Of a stretch of DNA of 64,000 bases, positions 46,120 to 56,910 are shown in pieces (position 1 is the first letter of the stretch; each line of letters opens with the position of its first letter). Origin of the DNA: Selaginella moellendorffii. Taxonomy: Eukaryota > Streptophyta > Lycopodiopsida > Selaginellales > Selaginellaceae. Below the pieces are notes generated by a model. That model had not been told where the DNA came from. It did not search any database and saw only the letters and a list, made by a program, of their open reading frames with translations. A program made the position numbers and the translations under genes. The stretch lies in assembly GCF_000143415.4 (NCBI RefSeq), contig NW_003314304.1, positions 497,372 through 561,371 of the forward strand, given 5' to 3'.

Positions 46120-49100
46120 TCAGTTCTTCTCTCTCGGCTTCTTTGGCAAATCCGATGGCCTCTTTGGAGGAGCGACGCTTCTGCTGGCCTGTCGAGATGA
46201 TAGATCTGCGAGCTTAGAATCAGCGATGGATCGCAAAGGAAAAAGAACAAGGAGCCATAGAAAACGAAGCGAACCTGGTCTCTTGGAGTCGAACAACGAG
46301 CCTGACAAGAGCGCAAGAACTTCTTCTCTGCCCTTCCTCTTGGTCTCATTCGCGTCGATGTGTTTCCTAGCTGGACCCGATTGCTGCTGCTTTGATGAAG
46401 GAACGGGAGGCCTCTTGTCTTCGACTTTATTCTGCCTCTGATCTTCAACACTTTGCCTGTCGCGATTCTGTTCACAACTTTCAGGCCGAGTTTCCAAAAC
46501 CGTGCTATCTACGGCTCGCCGGCCATCTCTCTGTCTGTTATCCTGCAAAACTTTGGCACCCCCCTCCGACTGGTTAGCCGACACCCGTCTACTGCTACTT
46601 CCATGCTCTCGATTGTCCAAACTTGCAGAAGCTCTTGCTTTCTTGTGGAGTTCCTGCTTGCAAGTGTCTGGAGCTTCGTCCAAAATCTTGATACCTCTCG
46701 GAGGTTTCGCCACTTCTTCACCTCTCTTCTGTTTTTTCTTGTCCCTGAAGCTTCCAGTTTGCTCTCCTGGTCTTTTCCTAGAGGACGTACCACCACCACC
46801 TTGCACCATCGGGTCCACGTCTCGGGTTATATTCTGGTCGCCCCGACAGTTAAACGCTTTGCTGTATGGCTTTTGTATTGGGTACACCGCCCCCCTTGAC
46901 GTAGCATCTTCGAGTAGAGCAGCCCAAGCCCGATTGCTTCGAAGGGCCATGGCACTACCGATTATCCACAAGGAGAACCTCGGACGAGTTAGCGCCACGT
47001 TCATCCGCCGGATATCCGCTACAAAGCCGATGCCTTTTGGTTCCAAAGAGGCCCGCACGGTAGAGAGAATGAGAATATCCACCTCCCGACCTTGAAAGCC
47101 ATCGATGGTGTTGAACTCCAAAATCGATGAAATTTTCTCGCCGAAACGTTGGAAAGCTCGCTTCAGCATATTGAGCTGCTGCTTATAAGGAGTAATCACT
47201 CCTATGCGTCCAGGTTGGATCTCTTGAGGATACCTGCAGATCTCACTCATTATTTCTATCCATGCATTATACCACAAACGCAAATATACTTCGCTTGGAA
47301 CCGTTCATACAGCTTGACCGCGACGTCAACTTCGTCCACGTTTCCAACTGATGACCCGCCAGCCCTCTCTTGTCCATCGATGACGTCGAAGAAGGTGTAT
47401 GGTCGAAAAAACCTGTGATAGGAAAACTTCAAGATGTGAAGAAGTTTAAATGTTTATCACCTGTCATTGTGAAAGCTTGCGCGTCTCTTGTCCCCCAAAA
47501 CGCTCGCTCCATCGACGAGCTGATTGTTGTAAAAATACGAAGATGGAAACTTTCGAATGTCCGGATGCATTCGGTACTGTAAAGCATCCCAAATTTAACA
47601 GAATGTTGCAACGAAACATACCATGCCGAATTTTACCTGTGTACTAAGCATCGTCACCGGATAGCCGTTCTTCTGGAAGCGTTCAAACATGCTGCGCTCG
47701 TAGCATACGCTGCTTGCCGCTTGTGATAAGACTGTTGCTGGAAGCTGCTTGGGATCTCCTACCTGATCATAAAGCAAAAAAACTTGTTATTACAGGCAAG
47801 CAATGACAAAAAACCAGTACCAGGACACATCTTCCGTGATTGCCTCCCAGAAACTGTAAGGGAATCAAACTAGCTGGTTCCAGCGCCTGTGTAAGAACAG
47901 AAAACACTTAGAGAACCCCGTCTGACTGCTTACTTTACCTGTCCAGCTTCGTCAATCACAACAGCATCGAAAAAGAGTTCAGTATCCTTTTCCGAGGTAT
48001 CCATGCACGCAGCATATACATCTCCTCCACAGCCACCCAGTGTCGTCAACACAATGTCGGCGTCCCGGATGTTCTGGTTTTTCAGCTTTCTTCTCCTCTC
48101 CTTGCTGATCTCGAAAGTCTTTCTAGATTTACGAATATCCAGATTAAGATCGTTCTTCTGCTGCTCCAACTGCGTCAGCTTTGCCATCAGCGAGTCGTCA
48201 TGAACACCTTCAGACTTCCGACGAAGAATCTCATTTATCTTTTCTGTGACCTGTTCCAGCTTGGAAACCAGTTCCTGAGCAGAATCCTCCTGGCTAGTGT
48301 CGGCGTCCTCTTTGATGAGCGTGTCGATAAAAACCGGCACTGAATCAGGATGCACCAGTCTTGCATTCCCAGTACGCACAAGTTTGGGCCTGTAAAGCTG
48401 GCCTGTTGGACTGTATATCTCACGAAGTCGACCAACTAGCTCGTCGACAGCTGCATTTGACTGTGCACAAACAAGAACCCTCGCCTTTGCCTTCGTCGGG
48501 GCAAGTTGATCACGTTCAATCTGCTTTGCATAAGCCATCGCTTGCCAGGAGCTAGCAACCGCTGCATGGTGGCTAAGTCTCTGATTTCCAGAAGTACGGC
48601 AAACGTCCTCGTTGCTTTCACGACTATGTAATAGTGCGCTGACAATAGCAACTATAGTTCGGGTCTTTCCTGTACCTGCAAACACACATATGTTACAACC
48701 AAAAGAAAACAAAGCTTTCCTCACCTGGTGGCCCCTGAACTAGAGAGATTTCGTGCTGATCTTTCCGGCTATCTCCTAAGCTGGCTTTTATAGCTGATAA
48801 TTGACTCTCATTGTAATCTTCTTTGAGCTTTCGCCACAGTTTCTCCGGTAGCGGAACAGGTCTACCTGAATGCTGATCAGACGCGGCGGGTGACAGTATA
48901 GCTTCCAATAATGGCGAAGATGACAGTGCAGAGACGGCCTGAAATTCCCGAACTTGCGGCGTGATGTTCATGAGCCGAGTTATGTGCCATGTACTGCGAA
49001 TGTGAAGCACGCTCTTTAACTTAAAAAGCTTCTCGTTGTTTGGAGGCAAGAAGAGCTTCGCACTGAAAACATCTTTATCTCGACGATCCACCTGCGTTTG

Positions 49101-52100
49101 CCGAATGTGAGCAAAACAATGCAAAAGAGAACACGAAAGTACCTTTCCCAGTAGATGCACGCTCCCTGGGCATTCTAGAAAAGGCTTCTTGCTTATAAGC
49201 AGCAAATCGTTCTCAGTGCAAGCTGAAGATGCACCGACTTTTCCAGCTTCTGACTTAAACCGTGCCACGTGAAGGTTGTCAACACGTTCCAAGCTCATAA
49301 GATGAACCATCCCCACTTTCTCTGTATCATCTGCGTTAAACTCGTCGCGAGCACGATGAAGTTGTGCTCGAAACTCCTCTATGAGTAGCGGCCGAAAGAC
49401 TTCCATGTACTGCTCAACGTTTCTAAAACTCAGGGGAACCTTCACCAGGTCAGGCGGGTCTTCGTTGTCAGCAAACAGGTCCAGACTTAAGATCCGCATA
49501 AGCCACTCGTCCATCTTCGGTGGCGGAGGTTTTCCTGGACGACGTTTGTTTCTTGGCAAAATTGAAGGTTTCAGCTGTGCATCGGGTACAGGCATGTCGA
49601 TCTTCATCAGCTTCCGTCTCTCTTTTGGTGCTGTTGACATTAAAGGTGCACGCTGCTTCTTGGAAACCTCATCCTCACTAACGAGATCATTGAGAAGTTT
49701 GCTCATGTCGTCAGCATTTTTCGCTTCAGCTGGTAACACCGGTTCAATCGGCCTTTGCTGCTTCCGCTCAGCAGGGCTAACTTGGTGCACCTGTTGTATA
49801 GGCTTAGCTTGCTTCTCCATCTCGACGGGCTTGGTTGGTGGTTCCATAGTCGTAAGTTGCTGCTCAGACATACGCAAGGACAAAGATAGATCATGCTGGC
49901 GCAAACGGCTGAACTTTACCTGTGGTTGCGAAGCGAGCTTGTTCAAGTTTTTGCCCAAAAGGTTCCGGATATCCATCTCTCCGTGACTTTGACGAGGCTC
50001 ATACTGCTTCTGTTTGTTTAAGTCCTCTCTTCTATGCAGAGTTTGGCTTGCCACCTTTCGTACCGCAGGCCTTTTATGTTGACGTCCTGAAGGCCCTGGT
50101 TCAGCTTGGACATCGGGCCCCTTCTTAGAAACAACCGGCTTTGCCTCCTCATCGCTACTGAGAAGTACAACTTCCGCCCCTGCCTTAGTATCGGACTTCA
50201 GACTTTCGAGTTCATGTGCATTGGATGAAAACAATAAGAGTAGCCTCTCCCTCTCCTCGTTCTCTAGCACAGAGCCTGGAAACGTAAGAAAAATGTCAGA
50301 ATGTTGGATAGCTTGAGTACAGAAAAATAAAACCTGGTTGTAGTAACTCTTTAATTTCTTTACTCTGAGATACTCCCCCACGAGCTAGATCTTCTAGTAT
50401 AGATACAAGTGCCTCGATATAACGCCTGCGAATGCTGGGAAAAGGTGTGCTGCTCCATGCAAGAAGACTTCGGAACCAGGAAGGACTGTCCATATTAGAG
50501 CTTACATTCCACAGCTTCAGTTCAGCCGACGGTATCGTGTACTTGAAAACTAGTGGAAGCAGATCGAATAAACGAGAGCAACTTGCCTAAGAAAACATAT
50601 GAACAATATATGTTGTGAAAAGGCCGGATTACCTCGTATCCAGTGACTGGGAGACATTGTTGTCCGTGAATGATGGCGTTTACTAGTGATGGCCACAGCA
50701 AAGTAGAGAGCTTCCGAGAAAATACTTGCGAGCCAAAACTAAGAAACCTTGTCCCAAGAAAATAAACGTGTTGTCGCGACGAACAATGTCCATAAGGCTC
50801 AACGCTTAACTGCAAAAATTGATCAGGACTCGTGACAAAATCTTACGGAATGAACTTACAAACTTGACAGCATGACTGAATCCGCGGATAATGTAGTCTA
50901 GCGCTTCCTCACTTTTGCAAAAGAAATGAATCACAGAATCAAGGCCGTTATCCTTGGAAAACTGTTGAAGTATATCTTTGGCCACCATACGCAAATCCTA
51001 AAGAGATTAATGAGAAGAAACTCAGACAGGCAACTAGATCTTACCACAGATGAGTTCATCAGCAGCAAAATAAAGCACTCGGCCATCGTCGGCTCCCATT
51101 GCCAGTCAACGAAAATTCCATCAGCCCGGAATTTATGTCCAAACGAATCTGTGCATCTACAGACAAATATCAAAAAATTAAAAAGCGTGACAAATTGAGC
51201 CTAAATACCTTTTGAAGACATTGATCAACATCCGGAAATTACTGCTAGCTTTCATGGCATTAAGACATCCTTTACCATCGCTCCCATCATCACACCCCGT
51301 CGGAATTTGCCAGTGCAGTGAAGCAGAGAAAGCTGCAGAACCTGTTGTAGCCGCCACATTGACTTCAAAAATGGATAAACGTGAAGCTGCCCAGAGAAAA
51401 GCCTTCAAGAGCGAAGATGAAAAAACGGAAGGCGCTGTAGTTTCCAACGCTCCAATCCATATAAGAGGGACGCAGTACCAGTTATCACTTTCTGATTCAA
51501 CTTGTTGAATGAAGCTCTGCCAGGAAAATCCTTCCGCACCCGCGTCTTCTTCTTTCGACGGCCGTACTTTGCAATACAAAGCGGATAAGGCAGCAGCATC
51601 CGCAACGAGTAAAATACCGGTAAGATTTAGAGCAGATTGACGATATTGCAGAGGTAGCTCAGTGTCCTTAATAGATGCTAGTAACGAAGGACCCCTGCGA
51701 CGAGGTCAAAACGAAGAAAACAAAAGAAAAAAAAAAAAGACGTACCAGAAATGTGCACAATCGAACGGAGGCAAAGGCGGCTCCATCTTGTAACTCCGTG
51801 CCACAATATCGAATGCAACCTGTCATTACTTGAGAATGATAAAGTAAGAAAACACGTCGATTTTCGAACCTTTGAGCCAAGTTTCTTGGTCAACGGGCTA
51901 AAGTTGCTGCTAAATGGCACTTGTTGAAGAAGAAAATAGAGAAGATACCGCCGTTGCCTTTCATACTGTCCGTCTTGAAGGGCCTCTAAAGACTGAATTT
52001 CCCCTGCTATTAGAAAGGTTGGGGGATTTAGAAAGGCAACAGTACCTGTAGGAAGAACTCAAAAATATCAAAAACTTCCTTGTGGATTTTTTCATCTTTA

Positions 52101-53410
52101 ACATGAAAGCACTGGCTGAGAAGAGTGTTCCGCAATACGGAAGGAGTAAAAGAGCTTTTTAGCCACAGTTTCAATCCTGGCCACAGAGGTTAGCACAAGA
52201 ACAAAACCACAGAATGTTTGTACCGAGAACTTTCAGGAGTGTTTTAAGGCAGCAGAGGGCGTTCCAGAAAACGGTGCTGCCACTTTCACTCACGTAGTTG
52301 AGAACGACACCGAGGAATAATGGATAACTTTCCATGATACCGTCTTCAATCGCGGGTGCTTCGAGGCGATGCAATCTATCTTGACAGAGAGAAATGAATG
52401 AAACAGTTAACAATGATCATGAGACAAAGTTCAACTTACATGCTCTTTAGCCCCTGCCACAGAGACTCAAAGGTCACTCCCACGATGGCATTTACAGGTG
52501 ATGGTGATTCCAGAAACTTCATACGTTTTTCGAGGAGTGGCTGAACAACTTCCAGTTCTTCGGCGTTTTTGAAGGGTTCCAGTGTCGTCGCAAGGTTATA
52601 GGCGACTCCTCGTACCACTTGGCTGCTGTGAAATAGTAGCGCACACAAGCCCTGAGAAGAGCGTAAGTTGAAAGAACTAAAAAAAAAAACACAGTGCCGG
52701 ATACTCTCACATACCGGATACTTTCTGTCCGTGGCGAATTGGAGCTCGTGAGTGTCGGAGACGTAGCGCATGAACTGGACAAGACCTTCGTTCAGGTCGG
52801 AGTCATCGAGAAGCTCAGGATACATAAAAAGCTGCAAAAGAAAGAGTGAGAAAAGAAGAACAGGGACAAAGAATGAAAAATTCACCTCGTAGAGGAGACA
52901 TGCAACGCTTCTTTCATCACCGGTCTTGACAGAGCTTTGCATGGACGAGATCACTCTCTGCTTGTCAAGTGTCAGCAACACGGCAAGGATCGGCTTGACG
53001 ACAGCGTCCATGTACTCATTCCGATAGTGTTCTTTCACCTGGTAGTACTGGACGACGCAGCTCGTGCAAACACTGAGCTCGGAAGAAAGCCTCTTCCAGA
53101 GCACTTTGATCGAGAGATTTTCATCCGCGCTCTTGAAATATGCGTGAAACGTCTCGAGCAGCGGCATCGAGACGTCCCGGTGATGGCACCAGCAATGCCG
53201 ATCCGCCGGGAGCTTCTTGAGGAACTCAAACGCATCGGCGAACCTGAGGCGATTTCAAAGGGGGAGTGAAAGGGGCCGCATTCTTCGACAAAATCACACG
53301 CCGTACCAGGATTCCTTGAGGCGCCGGTACCGATCGTCATCCTCCTCCTCCTCGATCGTCTTCCAGCGCTTTAGCAGCTCGGCCTCCCGCGCTCCATCCC
53401 CTCCTCTCAT
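46120..53410 (-). CDS. Sen1/senataxin-type superfamily 1 RNA/DNA helicase
   Basis: Starting at 53410 (MRGGDGAREAELLKRW), many short-intron exons encode a large protein, roughly 1,900-2,000 residues by estimate. The N-terminal half (53410 to about 50300) is the Sen1 N-terminal helical region (LLFHSSQVVRGVAYNLATTL; FLESPSPVNAIVGVTFESLW). A charged linker follows (about 50260-49560). The UPF1-like helicase core contains Walker A GPPGTGKT, split by a 49-bp intron (48676-48724). Other motifs are the VIDEAGQ box (about 47950), GDPKQLPATVLS (about 47750), YRMHPDIRKF-type sequence (about 47570), ITPYKQQLNMLKRAF (about 47180) and TIDGFQGREVDILILSTVRA (about 47090), then NVALTR. A Lys/Arg/Gln-rich tail follows. 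The family unwinds R-loops and helps transcription termination; the closest Arabidopsis type is MAGATAMA3. The last intron and stop (46120) are the least certain part. Confidence 0.88.
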
Positions 53411-53432
53411 AGGATGGATTACTCGAGCCCTA

Positions 53433-53442
53433 AAACCCTAAA
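53433..53442 (-). promoter_or_regulatory. Telo-box upstream of Sen1-type helicase
   Basis: AAACCCTAAA lies 23 bp upstream of the helicase start codon, next to a second CCCTAAA. The gap to the next gene's stop (53491) is only about 80 bp, so the helicase promoter is very compact or overlaps the neighbour's 3' end. Confidence 0.5.
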
Positions 53443-53490
53443 GGTTTAACACGGAGTTTAATTCAATGGCATTTTAAACAAAACCACAGC

Positions 53491-54884
53491 TTATATCAAA
53501 CGCGCGCTTCGCGCAGCTAGAAAGCCTTCTGTGAACGCCGTGTTCTTGAACATAACCTGGGAGGACGCTACACTGTTAGCAAGATAGAACGGCATGAAAG
53601 GAAAGAAAAAGAACGAACAAGAGATGCTTACCAAGAGATTTTCCAGCTCCGGTTTTACTCCCTTTTCGATCGCCTCCCAAGTCTCCTTGTCCGATTTCTC
53701 CAGAGCTTTAGACGCGATTGTGCTCAAGATTAGCGATGATAGAGCCTCTGTACTCGCAAAGTCTGTTCTCCTGGACTCGTCGCCTGGTTTTAAGAACTCG
53801 GGAGAATGCAAAACCAAGAGAATTCGAAGAGTTTTGCTCTTACCTCTTACAATCGCAGCAGGCTTTTCTTTTGATTTTGATTCGCTGGACGGTTTTCTCA
53901 ATTCGCTGCCAGTTCCATCTGCCGCTGTGAAGTCAGTATTGAGAAAACTATGAACTCAGTGTTACTTGGCATCCCTTCCGTTGATGACTCCTTTTTACTT
54001 GGAACATAGACGGAAAGATCTGCTTGGTCTTTTCCAGCTTGAAGAGCAGCCTAGAGCAAGTATGAAGATCATCACTCCGATTCAAACTCAAGCTCACCTC
54101 CAGATCAACGTAGATAGGAGTTTTGCCGATCGATTCTAGGAACTGTTCCAGCGAAGCCCGAGTCACGGCTATAATACAGAAGGAAGAGATAGTTCCTGAG
54201 ATGCAGAGAGAACTTAGGAAAACTTACCGATGCTTAGTTCATCAGCGACAGGAAAGATGAGTCGTGATGAGGTCTCGAACTTTTCATCCAGTAGTAGAAC
54301 TATAGAGCTGCTCAAAACCAAGTCAGGGGGATTGAAAAGCACCATCGCCAAAAACAGTGTAGCCGCTCATACCTTTCAGTGGTGAGAACAAATGGCGAAA
54401 CAAGCGTTGGAGGAACTCCCAGTAACTCCACAACATTTTCCTCTGGAGCAAATCGAACTCCGCCCTTCCCAACGCCAAGACGAATGCTCAGTGCTTCAAA
54501 AGGAAAGAAAAAAAAATCACAGTGAGCACGCAAAAAAACGCGAGCATTTTCTCACCTTTGAGGTCCAAGTTTGTCGACTGCTTGCAAGAGATGAGAAACA
54601 TTCTACTCTTCTTGTCCTGGAAAATCCCCGCATCAAGGAGACCAAAACTTCATAAAAGACGACACATACTTTGAGAAGGAGATTTTTCGTGCCCGAGTCA
54701 TTGCTCGCTGCCTAGAAGCATTACCCAGTCGGAATATTGCCACTATACCACAAATGCCACCATACCTTGTCACCGCTCGCTCGAGAGATCTCCTCCAAAG
54801 AAATCCCTCGCCCCTGACAATCCAACTGAAGCCCAGCACTGCGGTAAAACCATCACATACCTTGAGGAGCTCCAAAAGCGCCAT
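53491..54884 (-). CDS. YbaK/ProX (PRORSD1-like) aminoacyl-tRNA deacylase-domain protein
   Basis: From the ATG at 54884 (MALLELLK) short exons encode a YbaK/ProX domain: SNDSGTKNLLLKDKKSR, LSIRLGVGKGGVRFAPEEN and ELLGVPPTLVSPFVLTTE, then LLLDEKFETSSRLIFPVADE and EQFLESIGKTPIYVDLE. A linker with ADLSVYVPSKK and a C-terminal helical domain ending MFKNTAFTEGFLAARSARLI match the plant PRORSD1-type protein (Arabidopsis AT1G44835). The free-standing family hydrolyses Ala- or other mis-charged tRNA. The first exons are odd. The block that should follow MALLELLK (AGLQLDCQGRGISLEE) is in another frame, and only about 20 nt are available for an intron, so the start may be wrong or the gene slightly damaged. 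Confidence 0.8.
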
Positions 54885-55578
54885 GGACAATAGGGCTTTT
54901 GGAAGAATATTCTCAAGAGGTTTGGTCCCAAACTTTACTGAGGTGCCCGGAAAGGTCAGGTATGTGACAAACTTCAGTTTCTCATGAGAGACGATAGCCA
55001 AATTGTTTATAGATAAACTTCTAAATTTGTTGCTAGGGGTAAATACAAATGAAAAGTTGAAATAGATGCAGCTTTCTTAGTATGTTCTGCAAACATGCTG
55101 AGAAAGTGGTAAATTATCTTGGGATATGCAAAATATACTTAGCAATTACATCCTTAATTAGGTTGCTGATATAGATAGATAGATAGATAAATAGATTGTT
55201 TTATAATCTAAATTTATACGTGATATATTTAGCCAATATACCGATCTATAATTAAAATAAAAATTATGTGTAAATTATTTATATCAGAAATGGGTAATAT
55301 GTTAAAAATTGCATCAGCACGTTTTTAAATTTTGAATTAAGTGAAACAGGTATAATTATACTTTATCTCGGTAAAAAACGCAATTATTTACCTTCAATAT
55401 TTTTAGGGTTCTTCCGAAGGAGTGCCACGATCAGTTGGCAATTCCAAAGATATTACACACTGGATCCTTGTCTGGACGCGCTTCAACCTTCGCGGGTTCT
55501 CCTATTCTCGGATTTGTCTGCGCATGAGGCCTAGATAACCTTGCCGAGCTCGCATTCTTTCCAGGTAAACATTCAAAG
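54885..55578. other. AT-rich intergenic DNA with an (ATAG)n tract
   Basis: The interval lies between divergent genes. A tetranucleotide tract (GATA/ATAG units) occupies about 55169-55196. No gene is recognised. Confidence 0.5.
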
Positions 55579-56804
55579 ATGGTGTTCTTTGCGAGATTTC
55601 TAGCTCTAGCATGTCTTGTGGCGATTGCTGTGGCCGATCCAGCGGCACCTCCTCCAGGAAATTAGTATGCATCAATGCTTCCTCATTGCTTCTCTCTATG
55701 TTTATGTTGATCGTAGGAGTTTTTTTTCTTTCGAATGCTAAACTTTGTTTCTCTGGGTGGATTCCAGCGCGTACCTCCGGGTGAGAGGCCGTGGCAAGCA
55801 GCTCTACGCTTGCAATGCTGCGTCCAAGTCCTGGGAGTTCGACGTTGCTTGGGCGGATTTGTTCTACACCTCGGACAAGAACTATACGCGGCGAATTGGA
55901 GTCCACTATTTCCTCCAGTTTCCAGATGCCAAAGGTGGACGACCGTCCTGGTCGCTGTTTAGAAATCCTGGAGATCCAGACTCTGCGACTCCATCGCTCA
56001 CAGTCACAGGTACCTTGTCGCTTGTTCTATCTTTTGCTGTGCTTTGTGGTTTTTATATGTTTTTTCTTTCGTTGTTTTCTGCCAGGCAAAGTGCTGGACA
56101 AAACTCCATCAGCCGGAAACATCGATGCACTGCTCCTCCAAGTTACTTCTTTCAGTGGACACACAGGCATTTCTTATATCCAGCGATATCCAGTGAGTGG
56201 AGGAGTGGCTCCTGCGGCCAACCTTTGCACCAAAGCGGGAGACACTCTAGCCGTGGACTACGAGAGCGAGTACGCATTCTTCACCCAGCTCAGGAGGCCT
56301 GCCGCTTCGGGCCTTTCAAACGCAACAAGCAACAGTACCAAGGTCGTGGCATCCTACTTTGGCGAGGGATACCAGCTCTACACTTACGAGAATTCTTCCT
56401 GGGTTCTAAAGGGAGCCTCGGCCTCCCTGAGCTCTGTTCCCGGAGGAGAGATTGTTGGGAGTCACTATTTCCTTCCTCGAGCTGATGCGAGCGGCGGACA
56501 GCCGACTTGGACCATCTACTCTCCGACTTACAGTCGTGTGACTGGCAAAGTGACCGAGAAAGTTTCAAACGACAACTCGAGTGTTCCGGTGCTTCGTCTA
56601 GAGAGGACCAGCAGCAGCGGAGAGCCGTAAGTTTTCTATCTGCGAGTTAAGATTCTAAGAGTTTCCACTTTCAGGGAAGGAATAGCGCGTGCTACGAGGA
56701 TCGAGCGGTTGTCCACGCGTGGAGGTTTGCCACCCATCAATCCTGGCAAAAATGGTGAAAGATTTAGATCGCCATACACATCAATCTACTGGTTCTATGC
56801 GTGA
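55579..56804 (+). CDS. Secreted protein with two DUF3455-like repeats
   Basis: Four exons (55579-55664, 55768-56009, 56086-56626, 56675-56804) with clean GT-AG sites give 332 residues. A signal peptide (MVFFARFLALACLVAIAVA) is followed by Pro-rich DPAAPPPGN. The first DUF3455-like repeat covers about 29-165 (RGKQLYACNAASKSWEF; IGVHYFLQF; LLLQVTSFSG; YIQRYPVSGGVAP). A second, more divergent repeat covers about 190-332 (GEGYQLYTYENSSWVLKG; VGSHYFLPRADASGG; IERLSTRGGLPPIN). The function of DUF3455 is unknown; bacterial, fungal and plant members exist. It is probably apoplastic. The duplicated domain suggests an internal gene duplication. Confidence 0.85.
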
Positions 56805-56910
56805 GAACTTGACAGGTTTCACTGACAGAAGAAATAAGACCTTACTGTGTTGTTCCATTCGATTTTTCTAATCCAAACTTGCGTTTCACATTCACAAAGA
56901 TGGTGCCGAG

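Noticed and set aside
49381-49986. 201-codon plus-strand ORF opposite the helicase linker
   Set aside because: Ser/Cys/Phe-rich shadow of a charged linker on the minus strand.
55502-55906. 134-codon minus-strand ORF overlapping the DUF3455 gene start
   Set aside because: It has no recognised domain and conflicts with well-spliced plus-strand exons that include a signal peptide.
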